DNA of 64,000 nt, from assembly GCA_008638205.1 (NCBI GenBank), contig VTPO01000001.1:124001-188000 (forward strand), written 5' to 3'. The first letter of the stretch is position 1, and each line of letters begins with the position of its first letter. Under the pieces are notes generated by a model. That model had not been told where the DNA came from and did no database searches. It saw only the letters and a list, made by a program, of their open reading frames with translations. The stretch is from Pelagibacteraceae bacterium. GTDB taxonomy: Bacteria; Pseudomonadota; Alphaproteobacteria; Pelagibacterales; Pelagibacteraceae. Positions 35,415 to 43,123 of this stretch are shown here, piece by piece. A program made the position numbers and the translations under genes.

Positions 35415-35795
35415 TTACGCTAAGTCGATTGCATTCTTTTTTAACGTATCAAGATCAATATGCTGCAAAGTTTTGATGTTGGTGCTTTTAATGTACACTT
35501 TGCAGGGATGACCTGCCTTTACTGCTCTTACATACCAGTCTGCACAAACACACCAGTTATCTCCTTCTTTCAAACCATCAAAGTTGTATTCAGGTCTAGG
35601 TGTAATTAAATCATTACCATTCTCTTTTAACCACTGCAAAAAATCATTAGTAACTTTTGCACAGACAGTGTGGGTTCCATTGTCATTTTCATCTGTGTTG
35701 CAACATCCATCACGATACCAACCCGTTACCGGATCCATAGAACAGGATTCTAAGTCTTCACCTAGTACATTTTTTTGTTTATTAGAATTATCCAT
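35415..35795 (-). CDS. DUF2237 family protein
   Basis: A 126-residue protein of the DUF2237 type, recognised by 'NVLGEDLESCSMDPVTGWYRDGCCNTDENDNGTH' and 'GDNWCVCADWYVRA'. Several conserved Cys ('GCCNT', 'WCVCADW') could bind metal or form a redox site. The biochemical function of the family is not established. It overlaps the upstream 2OG-oxygenase gene by 8 bp and precedes the HAD gene by 4 bp. Confidence 0.85.
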   Translation of the reverse strand: MDNSNKQKNVLGEDLESCSMDPVTGWYRDGCCNTDENDNGTHTVCAKVTNDFLQWLKENGNDLITPRPEYNFDGLKEGDNWCVCADWYVRAVKAGHPCKVYIKSTNIKTLQHIDLDTLKKNAIDLA

Positions 35796-36402
35796 GAAAA
35801 ATTTTTGATATAGATTTGTCTATTTCTGCATTAAAAGAAAAAGAGCGCCTCTCACCCTCTACTGAAAAAGGATAAGCCGTATGCATTAAGTAGTTTGGAA
35901 AAAACAAAAGATCTCCCACCTTAGGCTTGTGATTGAGGATACTCTTATTTAAAAACATTCGGCTACCATGTACAAAATCAATAGAGCCATTTGTAGAATA
36001 TTTTTTCTTACTTTTGCTAAAGTTTTTAGGAAGCTTTAAATATCCAACTCCTGAAATATCTCCATCATGAAAGTGAATAGGGTTGTAATCATTAGCGAAC
36101 TGACGAACCACCCAAAAATTTTTTAATTTAACCTGTTTGGCAGTTTTACCAGTCACATCTTTTACAAAAGATTTAATATTAGTCTCAAAAAATTTTTTAA
36201 GAAATTTATTTACAAATAGATTAGGCAGTTCTATTTCCTGCTCTACCTCACCAGCCAATTGTTTAGAATAATTATACTTTTTAGATAAGGTATTGCTTGT
36301 TATAATTTTATCTACTTCTTGATTAATTTTAGCCACTAATGGTTTTGGCAATGATAGCTTTGCCATCTTAGGTCCAAAAGGACTTAATATTTTTAAACTC
36401 AT
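35788..36402 (-). CDS. Putative 2OG-Fe(II) oxygenase (TIGR02466-like)
   Basis: A 204-residue protein with a jelly-roll metal site: 'NPIHFHDGDISGVGYLKLP' supplies the proximal His/Asp, and 'DLLFFPNYLMHTAYPF...RRSFSFN' the distal His and 2OG-binding Arg. It resembles the short bacterial and phage 2OG-oxygenase family. The substrate is unknown; related proteins modify proteins or nucleic-acid components. It overlaps hisI upstream by 4 bp and DUF2237 downstream by 8 bp, so expression is tightly coupled. Confidence 0.75.
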   Translation of the reverse strand: MSLKILSPFGPKMAKLSLPKPLVAKINQEVDKIITSNTLSKKYNYSKQLAGEVEQEIELPNLFVNKFLKKFFETNIKSFVKDVTGKTAKQVKLKNFWVVRQFANDYNPIHFHDGDISGVGYLKLPKNFSKSKKKYSTNGSIDFVHGSRMFLNKSILNHKPKVGDLLFFPNYLMHTAYPFSVEGERRSFSFNAEIDKSISKIFHG

Positions 36403-36860
36403 AATTTGGTTGGATTTGGCTGTCCTTTATAAACAACTTCTGGATCAAATTTTTTTTCCGTTTCTTCAAATTTCATTTCAATAGGATCTTTGCTCTCGTT
36501 TAAAGGTATCGATCTATAAAAACAGGAGTTGTATCCCACGTGGCAACTTGCACCATCACCTATATCAACAGATATCCATACTGCATCTTGATCATCATCT
36601 ATTCTGATGGATTGAACCTTTTGAACAAAGCCACTAGTTTTTCCCTTGTGCCAAATGCTTTGTCTAGATCTACTCCAGTAGTGAGCTTCTTTTGTTTGAA
36701 TAGTTTTTTTTAAAGCTTCTTTATTCATGTAGCCGTGCATTAAAATTTCTTTAGTTTTGACATCAGTGGTAATAACGGGAATTAAGCCTTTCTCGTCAAA
36801 CTTGGGTGATAAAAACTTACCTTCCTCAACCTCTTCTACGGATTTTCTTTCTTTAAACAT
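36399..36860 (-). CDS. hisI: Phosphoribosyl-AMP cyclohydrolase
   Basis: The 153 residues show 'EAHYWSRSRQSIWHKGKTSG', the HisI signature. Metal-binding residues lie in 'IRIDDDQDAVWISVD' (Asp cluster), 'GDGASCHVGYNSCFYR' and the second Cys. HisI opens the purine ring of PR-AMP in histidine biosynthesis. It is the single-domain form without HisE. It is away from other his genes but divergent from folE, an arrangement often seen in Alphaproteobacteria. It is the first gene of a four-gene minus-strand operon. Confidence 0.93.
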   Translation of the reverse strand: MFKERKSVEEVEEGKFLSPKFDEKGLIPVITTDVKTKEILMHGYMNKEALKKTIQTKEAHYWSRSRQSIWHKGKTSGFVQKVQSIRIDDDQDAVWISVDIGDGASCHVGYNSCFYRSIPLNESKDPIEMKFEETEKKFDPEVVYKGQPNPTKL

Positions 36861-36922
36861 TTTTAAGACAATATAACCATTTTCAAAAATACATATATAT
36901 TATAAGTTGATTTTACAAAATA

Positions 36923-37525
36923 ATGAAAAACGTAACAGACATAAAAGATAAAATTTTAGAAAAGATTTCTAAAGAAGAGGCTGAAAAAGCTATTAAAACT
37001 ATATTAAAATTTGTTGGAGAGAACCCTGATAGAGAAGGTTTGGTAGAGACTCCAAAAAGAGTAATTAAAGCATTTCAGGAGTATTTTGGAGGCTATCTAA
37101 TCAATCCTGACGATTATCTAGAAAAAACTTTTGGAGATGTGGAGGGCTATGATGACATGGTGATACAAAAAAATATTACTATTCATAGTCATTGCGAGCA
37201 TCATATGGCTCCCATTATTGGAACTGTACATGTCGCCTATGTTCCTGCTGAAAAAGTAGTAGGCTTAAGCAAACTTGCAAGAGTAGTAGATGCGTATGCT
37301 AGAAGGTTGCAAACTCAAGAGCGTTTAACCATGCAAATTGCCAACTCGATTTACAAAGGTTTGAAATCTCATGGATCTGCCGTGAGTATAGATGCGGAGC
37401 ATCAATGCATGACCACACGAGGAGTTAGAAAAGAAGGAGCAACAACCATCACTAATTATTTCACAGGTGTGTTTCGTGATAGTCAAAATCTTCAAAAAAG
37501 ATTTTTATCTTACATAAAAGATTGA
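36923..37525 (+). CDS. folE: GTP cyclohydrolase I
   Basis: The 200 residues contain 'ENPDREGLVETPKRVIKAF', the zinc-site stretch 'HSHCEHHMAPIIGTVHVAY' and 'DAEHQCMTTRGVRKEGA', which supplies the other zinc Cys and substrate contacts. FolE converts GTP to dihydroneopterin triphosphate, the first step of folate synthesis. A CADD-type gene that may make p-aminobenzoate is ~5 kb downstream. A small ORF begins 5 bp after the stop. Confidence 0.95.
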   Translation: MKNVTDIKDKILEKISKEEAEKAIKTILKFVGENPDREGLVETPKRVIKAFQEYFGGYLINPDDYLEKTFGDVEGYDDMVIQKNITIHSHCEHHMAPIIGTVHVAYVPAEKVVGLSKLARVVDAYARRLQTQERLTMQIANSIYKGLKSHGSAVSIDAEHQCMTTRGVRKEGATTITNYFTGVFRDSQNLQKRFLSYIKD

Positions 37526-37530
37526 TTGTT

Positions 37531-37773
37531 ATGATTGCTGTACCAGATAAGTTTAGTCATCTAAAAAAAATATTTGTTGATACTACTCATGTTGTAACCG
37601 AGCTTGATCATCCACGTGTATACTATACGATTAAGCCTGAAGTAGGCTATGTCATCTGTGGTTACAGTAATATTTGTTTTGTACTAGCAGAAGGTGCTGA
37701 TTTAGATACGGAACGATTATTTGTGTTTAATGAAAAAGAAAATAAGAAATTAAAAGAGAATGTCTATGAGTAA
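37531..37773 (+). CDS. Conserved-looking small protein, unknown function
   Basis: I start at the ATG at 37531 (the track's TTG at 37522 overlaps folE), giving 80 residues. The sequence 'MIAVPDKFSHLKKIFVDTTHVVTELDHPRVYYTIKP...GYVICGYSNICFVLAEGADLDTE' looks like a mixed alpha/beta soluble protein with no signal or membrane segment. No family is recognised. It sits between folE and acuI and overlaps acuI by 14 bp, so it is likely translated as part of that operon. Confidence 0.6.
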   Translation: MIAVPDKFSHLKKIFVDTTHVVTELDHPRVYYTIKPEVGYVICGYSNICFVLAEGADLDTERLFVFNEKENKKLKENVYE

Positions 37774-38764
37774 ATTTAAAGCTATTATAGTGAATCAAGA
37801 AGGGGAAAACTTCACAAGAAATTTGCAAGAAATTGATCTTTCTTTTTTAAAAGAAGACGAGGTAACTGTAAAAGTAGATTATTCTAGTCTTAATTATAAA
37901 GATGGAATGATTTTAAAAAATGGTGGTAGACTGGTTAAGGACTATCCTCATATTCCGGGTATTGATTTTGCAGGAACAGTAGAACAGAGCTCTGATCCAA
38001 AATTTAAAGCTGGAGATAAAGTTATCCTTACTGGCTGGAGGGTAGGTGAAATTTATTATGGTGGCTATTCCCAATACGCGAAAGTAAAAAGTAAATTTTT
38101 AGTAAAGACACCCGAGGGAATTTCAAACAAAGATGCCATGGCTTTAGGAACAGCTGGCTTTACAGCACTTCTTTGTGCTTTTGCAATTCAAGCAAGAGAA
38201 TCTATTTTATTGGGAGATCCCATTAAAGATGTGCTAGTTACCGGAGCAACAGGCGGAGTAGGTAGTGTTGCCGTGATGGCTTTAGCTAAGATGGGTTATA
38301 ATGTGACGGGTGTTACTGGCAAAAAAGATAAGGCTGATTTTTTAAAGGAGTTGGGTGCAAGTGAGGTGATAGATCGATCTGAAATGGATCAAGAATCTAA
38401 ACCATTAGAATCGGCTTTGTGGGATGGGGTGGTGGATACTGCAGGAGGAAAAATTTTATCTAGAGCGCTTTCTCAAACTAGACCCAATGGAATCGTTGCA
38501 GCTTGCGGTTTAGCAAGCAATTATAAATTGGACACTACAGTCATGCCTTTTATTATTAGAGGCGTAAAATTATGGGGTATTGATTCAGTTATGTGCTCTT
38601 CCAAAAGAAGAGAATTTGTTTGGTCTCAAGCAAAAGATCTTATTGATTTTAAAAAATTACAGGAAGTAACAGAAGTGTGGTCATTGGAAGACCTTCTTCA
38701 ATCATCTTCTAAGATTCTTAAAGGAGAAATATCTGGAAGAGTTGTAGTGGATGTAAATCAATAA
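37760..38764 (+). CDS. acuI: Acryloyl-CoA reductase/YhdH-type quinone oxidoreductase (MDR family)
   Basis: A 334-residue zinc-free medium-chain reductase. 'YSSLNYKDGMILKNGGRLVKDYPHIPGIDFAGTV', 'LTGWRVGEIYYGGYSQYAKV' and 'VLVTGATGGVGSVAVMALAKMGY' match AcuI/YhdH. Two starts are possible (37760 or 37766). AcuI reduces acryloyl-CoA to propionyl-CoA with NADPH, detoxifying acrylate derived from dimethylsulfoniopropionate. The resulting propionyl-CoA could feed methylcitrate-type enzymes, but that link to the island is inference. A LysR regulator follows by 2 bp. Confidence 0.85.
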   Translation: MSMSKFKAIIVNQEGENFTRNLQEIDLSFLKEDEVTVKVDYSSLNYKDGMILKNGGRLVKDYPHIPGIDFAGTVEQSSDPKFKAGDKVILTGWRVGEIYYGGYSQYAKVKSKFLVKTPEGISNKDAMALGTAGFTALLCAFAIQARESILLGDPIKDVLVTGATGGVGSVAVMALAKMGYNVTGVTGKKDKADFLKELGASEVIDRSEMDQESKPLESALWDGVVDTAGGKILSRALSQTRPNGIVAACGLASNYKLDTTVMPFIIRGVKLWGIDSVMCSSKRREFVWSQAKDLIDFKKLQEVTEVWSLEDLLQSSSKILKGEISGRVVVDVNQ

Positions 38765-38766
38765 CA

Positions 38767-39651
38767 ATGGATTGGGATAAATTAAAAATATTTCATGCGG
38801 TAACACAAGCAACCAGCTTTACAAAAGCTGCGGAGGTTCTTCATTTAAGTCAATCAGCAATTAGCAGACAAATACAATCTTTAGAACATGAGCTTAAATG
38901 TACTCTGTTTGAAAGGCATGCAAGAGGATTGTCCTTAACAGACAATGGTGAGCTTCTTTATAAAACTGCCAATGAAGTAATATCTAAAATTAAAGATGTG
39001 GAATCTGATTTGATGGATGAAAAACACAAACCATCAGGGAAGATTGTAGTTACAACAGTAGTTGGCTTTGGTGGAATCTGGCTTACACCTAGAATTCAAG
39101 AGTTTATGGAAAAAAATCCTGATATTGAAGTGGAGTTGATTGTGACTGATCAAGAACTAGATTTAAGCACAAGAGAAGCAGATGTTGCCATTTGGATGAG
39201 ACAACCAAAGCAACTTAATTATATTCAAAAAAAAGTAATAGATATTAATTACCATATTTACGGTTCTTCAAAATATTTAGAAAAACATGGAGTGCCCAGA
39301 ACAGGAAAAGAATTAGATAAACATAAATTAATTACTTACGGACGAGGAACCCCTTCGCCTCTTTCCCAAAAAGAATGGATTTTAAAAGTAGGAACTAAGT
39401 TTAAAAGAAAAGCTGTTATGAAAGTGAATAATATTTATTCATTATTATTAGCTGTAGAAAGTGGTGTTGGTCTTGCAGCATTACCAAATTATATGGCAGT
39501 AGGAAAGCCAGGATTAGTGAAAGTACTACCAGAAATAACAGGTCCTAAGTATGAAGCTCATTTTGTTTATCCACAGTCCTTAAAAAATGTTGCTAGAGTA
39601 AAAGCTTTTAGAGATTTTATTTTTAGCAAAATTAAACAATGGGAATTTTAG
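38767..39651 (+). CDS. LysR family transcriptional regulator
   Basis: The 294 residues have an N-terminal winged helix-turn-helix 'ATSFTKAAEVLHLSQSAISRQIQSLEHELKCTLFERH' (residues ~17-55) and a periplasmic-binding-protein-like effector domain. It has just 2 bp between the acuI stop and its start, so it is likely co-transcribed with acuI rather than divergent, which is unusual for LysR proteins. Its target is unknown; acuI, or the PII gene 50 bp downstream, are candidates. Confidence 0.92.
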   Translation: MDWDKLKIFHAVTQATSFTKAAEVLHLSQSAISRQIQSLEHELKCTLFERHARGLSLTDNGELLYKTANEVISKIKDVESDLMDEKHKPSGKIVVTTVVGFGGIWLTPRIQEFMEKNPDIEVELIVTDQELDLSTREADVAIWMRQPKQLNYIQKKVIDINYHIYGSSKYLEKHGVPRTGKELDKHKLITYGRGTPSPLSQKEWILKVGTKFKRKAVMKVNNIYSLLLAVESGVGLAALPNYMAVGKPGLVKVLPEITGPKYEAHFVYPQSLKNVARVKAFRDFIFSKIKQWEF

Positions 39652-39701
39652 ATATTCACCGATTGCATGAATATTAAAAATCATTTAATATAATTAAAAT
39701 T

Positions 39702-40040
39702 ATGAAACTAATTACTGCCATCATCAAACCAAACAAAGTAGAGAGTGTTAAAAGCGAACTTTCTAAAGTTGGGATTTCAGGAATCACTCTTACTGAGGTA
39801 AAGGGTTTTGGGCGTCAAAAAGGTCATAAGGAGGTTTATCGTGGTACAGAAATTGAGGTCTCTTTTTTGCCTAAGTCAAAATTGGAAATTGCAGTTAAAG
39901 ATGAAGAATTAGAAACTGTTATTAAAGTAATAGAGCAGGCTGCAAAAACAGATCAAATAGGAGACGGTAAGATTTTCGTGACTGATTTATCTAAAGTTAT
40001 TAGAATTCGAACAGGTGAAACAGGCCCTTCCGCTATCTAG
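39702..40040 (+). CDS. glnB: PII nitrogen signalling protein lacking Tyr51
   Basis: A 112-residue PII protein: 'MKLITAIIKPNKVESVKSEL', T-loop 'GFGRQKGHKEVYRGTEIEVSFLPKSKLE', and C-terminal 'GDGKIFVTDLSKVIRIRTGETG', which holds the ATP-binding B and C loops. In the T-loop, Tyr46 is kept but position 51, the residue uridylylated by GlnD in Proteobacteria, is Ile. It therefore cannot be controlled by the normal uridylylation and probably senses ATP/ADP and 2-oxoglutarate only. An ammonium transporter is encoded 8 kb away, not adjacent as in glnK-amtB operons. Confidence 0.9.
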   Translation: MKLITAIIKPNKVESVKSELSKVGISGITLTEVKGFGRQKGHKEVYRGTEIEVSFLPKSKLEIAVKDEELETVIKVIEQAAKTDQIGDGKIFVTDLSKVIRIRTGETGPSAI

Positions 40041-40099
40041 ATCTAAAAAAAATTCAAAAAATTATTAAAATACAGTAAGCTTCGATTAGAGGAGAAAAT

Positions 40100-40708
40100 T
40101 TGATTACTTACTTATCGGGTTTGCTAGTAGGATTTTTAGTGGCACTGCCTGTCGGGGCAATAGCCATAATATGTATTAACCGAACTTTGGAATACGGAAA
40201 AATATCAGGATATTTTTCTGGTTTAGGAGCTGCTACAGCGGATCTAATCTATGGGCTTATTGCGATTTATAGCTTAACTGCTATTTCAGGTCAGGCCTTG
40301 GTTAATCAACCAGTGCTAAGATTGGCAGGGGGCCTTTGTATTATATTTATTGGAGCTAGAATGATGATAGGAAAAAAATCTTCCTCTGAGACTGTTGTAG
40401 TAACACATGAGACTAATATAAAAGACTTTATTTCTACTTTTTTAATCACCCTCAGCAATCCCATAACAATGATTGCCTTTGTAGCAGCTCTCTCTAATAT
40501 TAATTACTTATTTCAAGAAATTAATTTTTTTCATTCAAGCATATTAGTTCTGGGTATTTTTTCAGGGTCCATGTTGTGGTGGGTTATTTTAGTAAATATT
40601 AGCTTAAGTTTTAAAAAATATTTAAGCAATTTGTTCGTTAGAAGAATTAATATAATCTCTGGACTAATAATACTTTGCATTGGTCTTTATTTAATTATAT
40701 CTATCTAA
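40100..40708 (+). CDS. LysE family amino-acid exporter
   Basis: The start is TTG at 40100 with a good ribosome-binding sequence (gaggag) 5-6 bp upstream; no suitable ATG exists. It has 202 residues and about six membrane helices, with 'GLLVGFLVALPVGAIAIICINRTL' and a mid-protein 'FLITLSNPITMIAFVAAL' as in LysE/RhtB proteins. The substrate is probably an amino acid or derivative. It precedes the RseP-like protease gene by 6 bp. Confidence 0.85.
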   Translation: MITYLSGLLVGFLVALPVGAIAIICINRTLEYGKISGYFSGLGAATADLIYGLIAIYSLTAISGQALVNQPVLRLAGGLCIIFIGARMMIGKKSSSETVVVTHETNIKDFISTFLITLSNPITMIAFVAALSNINYLFQEINFFHSSILVLGIFSGSMLWWVILVNISLSFKKYLSNLFVRRINIISGLIILCIGLYLIISI

Positions 40709-40714
40709 CTATAA

Positions 40715-41827
40715 ATGATTTCATTCTTACAAAGCGCTTTTTATTTTATCTTACTAATATCAGTGGTAGTTTTTATCCATGAGTATGGGCATTATTATTT
40801 TGCAAAGAAATACAAAGTTACAGTAACCGATTTCTCTATTGGGTTTGGAAAAGAATTGTTTGGCTGGTTTGATAAAGATGGAACTAGATGGAAAGTTTGC
40901 CTCATTCCACTTGGGGGATACGTAAAATTTTTTGGCGATAGTAATGCTGCAAGCAAACCCTCAAAACCAAGCGAAGTTAATTCTAAGGACCATCACAAAC
41001 TATTAGCAAACAAGCCTCTCTATCAAAGAGCCATTATCGTGGCTGCAGGACCAATTGCTAATTTTATATTGGCAATTTTTATTTTTTCCTTAATTTTTAT
41101 GATCAAGGGAAAGGATAACTCCATTCCAATCATCCAAGAGGTACAAAAAGACAGTCCAGCTGCATCAGCAGGTCTAAAAGCTGGTGATCAAATTTCTTTT
41201 ATCAATGGTACAAAAATAGAAAGTATTAATGAGGTGTCAGCATTGATTAATATGCCAGGTGCTGATGATGTAATTCAATTTGAAATTACAAGAAATTCTA
41301 AATTATTAAAATTTGAGATTATACCGATTGTTAAATCAGGAGCTGATTCATTGGGAAATAAATCTCAAAGAAAAATGATTGGTATTAAAATTGCACCATT
41401 AAATAATAAAATGGACAGACAGCAACTCGGTCCTACTAAGGCCATTTATTATGCTTTTAAAGAAACCTATAAAACTATATCGTTAACGCTAGGTTATTTG
41501 GCAAATGTTATTGGAGGTTCTGCAAGTCCAGATCAATTAGGTGGACCTATAAAAATAGCTCAAATTACAGGACAAGTCGCAGACTATGGTTTTTTTCCTT
41601 TTTTATCGATTATGGCATATATTTCTATAAGTCTTGGGCTGATTAATTTGTTCCCGATACCTTTATTAGACGGTGGACATTTGTTTTTTTACTTGATTGA
41701 GTTTGCAAGAGGAAAGCCTCTTAGTGAAAAAATACAGGAATACTTTTATAGATTCGGTTTCTTTTTGTTGTTTACACTAATGTTTTTTGCCACTTTTAAC
41801 GATTTAAAAGGACTAGGACTTTTTTAA
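40715..41827 (+). CDS. rseP: RseP-like site-2 intramembrane metalloprotease
   Basis: The 370 residues contain 'VVVFIHEYGHYYFAKKY', whose HEYGH zinc motif is near residue 22, one PDZ domain ('VQKDSPAASAGLKAGDQISFINGTKI', ~140-165) and the C-terminal 'INLFPIPLLDGGHLFFYLIE', which carries the third zinc ligand. Site-2 proteases cleave anti-sigma factors and signal-peptide remnants in the membrane. The gene lacks its frequent neighbours dxr, bamA and lpxD and instead follows a LysE gene. Confidence 0.92.
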   Translation: MISFLQSAFYFILLISVVVFIHEYGHYYFAKKYKVTVTDFSIGFGKELFGWFDKDGTRWKVCLIPLGGYVKFFGDSNAASKPSKPSEVNSKDHHKLLANKPLYQRAIIVAAGPIANFILAIFIFSLIFMIKGKDNSIPIIQEVQKDSPAASAGLKAGDQISFINGTKIESINEVSALINMPGADDVIQFEITRNSKLLKFEIIPIVKSGADSLGNKSQRKMIGIKIAPLNNKMDRQQLGPTKAIYYAFKETYKTISLTLGYLANVIGGSASPDQLGGPIKIAQITGQVADYGFFPFLSIMAYISISLGLINLFPIPLLDGGHLFFYLIEFARGKPLSEKIQEYFYRFGFFLLFTLMFFATFNDLKGLGLF

Positions 41828-41906
41828 AAAACCTATATAAAAAGCCATTTTTTTTAAGTTATCACCATAGGTTGTGTTTATTTATATTTCAACCACTATA
41901 TTTTCA

Positions 41907-41936
41907 TTGATTTTAAGGGTTTTTTAACCATATTAA
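41907..41936 (+). promoter_or_regulatory. Candidate sigma-70 promoter for HU gene
   Basis: A -35-like ttgatt (41907-41912) and a -10-like tattaa (41931-41936) are separated by 18 bp, 28 bp before the HU start codon. The 138-bp gap upstream of HU is the longest in this area, and the previous gene is unrelated, so a promoter is expected here. AT-rich background weakens the match. Confidence 0.4.
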
Positions 41937-41964
41937 AAATATAACGAATCGAAAGGTCAATAAA

Positions 41965-42240
41965 ATGAACAAAAAACAACTGATAGCTAAAATTTCAGCA
42001 AGTATGAATCTTAGCAAGGCCGATGCAGAAAGAACATTTGATGGGATAACAAACATTATTTTAGATGCATTAAAAAATGACGATAATGTTAAAATAGCTG
42101 GTTTTGGTACTTATAAAGTAGCAAAAAGAAAAGCTAGACAAGGTAGAAACCCTAGAACAGGTGAAACTATCCAAATTTCAGCATCTCAAAAAGTTAAGTT
42201 TTTGCCTGCAAAAGCTTTAAAAGAGATGTTCAATAAATAG
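41965..42240 (+). CDS. hup: HU-family histone-like DNA-binding protein
   Basis: The 91 residues match the HU fold: 'MNKKQLIAKISASMNLSKADAERTFDGI', then 'VKIAGFGTYKVAKRKARQGRNPRTGETIQISAS', the beta-arm with the conserved RNPxTG intercalating tip. HU bends and compacts DNA as a dimer. It is a single-gene unit with its own likely promoter and a clear terminator. Whether it is HU-alpha/beta or an IHF-like subunit cannot be decided, but the arm sequence is HU-like. Confidence 0.95.
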   Translation: MNKKQLIAKISASMNLSKADAERTFDGITNIILDALKNDDNVKIAGFGTYKVAKRKARQGRNPRTGETIQISASQKVKFLPAKALKEMFNK

Positions 42241-42262
42241 TCTAAAGTAAATAGTTTTTACT

Positions 42263-42303
42263 AAAAACAGCTCTAAATTAATTTTTTAGGGCTGTTTTTT
42301 TTT
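42263..42303 (+). terminator. Rho-independent terminator after HU
   Basis: An inverted repeat (aaaaacagctctaaa / ttttagggctgtttttt, one wobble pair and slight bulging) with a short AT loop ends in about nine T. It lies 22 bp after the HU stop. Confidence 0.8.
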
Positions 42304-42389
42304 GCCTGTTAGTATCCCTTTTAAATGTATTGATTATATGGACGAAAATTCTATAAATTTAATAACCGAATAAACACAGGAGAATACAA

Positions 42390-43061
42390 ATGTTTTCAAA
42401 AGCACTAAACGAGAAATTAGATGAGTACCACTTATTAAAACACCCATTCTATCAAGCATGGAATGAAGGGAAATTAACTAGAGAAATTATCAAGGACTAT
42501 GCTGAGCAATATTATCAGCATGTAAAAGCATTCCCTCGATATATCAGTGCTACGCATTCTCTATGCGAAGATATTGAACAAAGAAAAGTTTTGTTAGAAA
42601 ATTTAAACGAAGAGGAAGATAGAGAAAACGATCATCCTAAATTGTGGAAAAATTTTGCATTAGCAATGGGTGCCGATTCAAAAGAGATTGAAACTAAACC
42701 ACAAGAAAAATTCACTTCTGAAATGATTGAAAATTTTTTCAAACAAGCAAGATCTAGTTATGCAGAAGGTTTAGGTTCTTTTTTTACTTACGAAAGACAA
42801 GTTCCTGAAATTGCAGAAACAAAAATCCAAGGATTAAAAAAACATTACGGAGTTACTACTGAGGAAGGTTTGATGTTTTTTGAAGTTCATAAAGGTGCTG
42901 ACGTAGTTCATAGAGAAGAGTGTGAAAAACTTCTTAACGAATTAACTGAAGCAGAACAAAAAAAAGCTGAGAATGCTGCTTTGACTACCGCTAAATTTAT
43001 GTGGAACTTTTTATCAGGTGTTTCTATTAAACATGGGATCCCTTTAAAAGTAGCCGCTTAA
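42390..43061 (+). CDS. CADD-family di-iron protein, probable p-aminobenzoate-forming enzyme
   Basis: A 223-residue heme-oxygenase-like helical protein of the Chlamydia CADD/TenA-PqqC-like group. The iron site reads 'FFEVHKGADVVHREE' (His167, Asp171, His174). Glu75, His82 and Glu135 sit at positions expected for the other ligands. Tyr21 and Lys145 line up by spacing with the Tyr and Lys that CADD of Chlamydia sacrifices to build p-aminobenzoate (literature recalled, alignment by eye). It would replace pabABC in folate synthesis; folE is 5 kb upstream. A ribosome-binding sequence 'caggag' precedes the ATG, and a strong terminator follows. Confidence 0.85.
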   Translation: MFSKALNEKLDEYHLLKHPFYQAWNEGKLTREIIKDYAEQYYQHVKAFPRYISATHSLCEDIEQRKVLLENLNEEEDRENDHPKLWKNFALAMGADSKEIETKPQEKFTSEMIENFFKQARSSYAEGLGSFFTYERQVPEIAETKIQGLKKHYGVTTEEGLMFFEVHKGADVVHREECEKLLNELTEAEQKKAENAALTTAKFMWNFLSGVSIKHGIPLKVAA

Positions 43062-43079
43062 AAAATTTTACATTTATAA

Positions 43080-43116
43080 ATCGGTGTAACTAAATATAGT
43101 TGCACCGATTTTTTAT
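43080..43116 (+). terminator. Rho-independent terminator after the CADD gene
   Basis: A 13-bp stem (atcggtgtaacta / tagttgcaccgat, one wobble) with a 4-base loop is followed by six T. It ends just before the serC start at 43124, so serC translation initiates immediately downstream of the hairpin. Confidence 0.88.
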
Positions 43117-43123
43117 TACAAGC

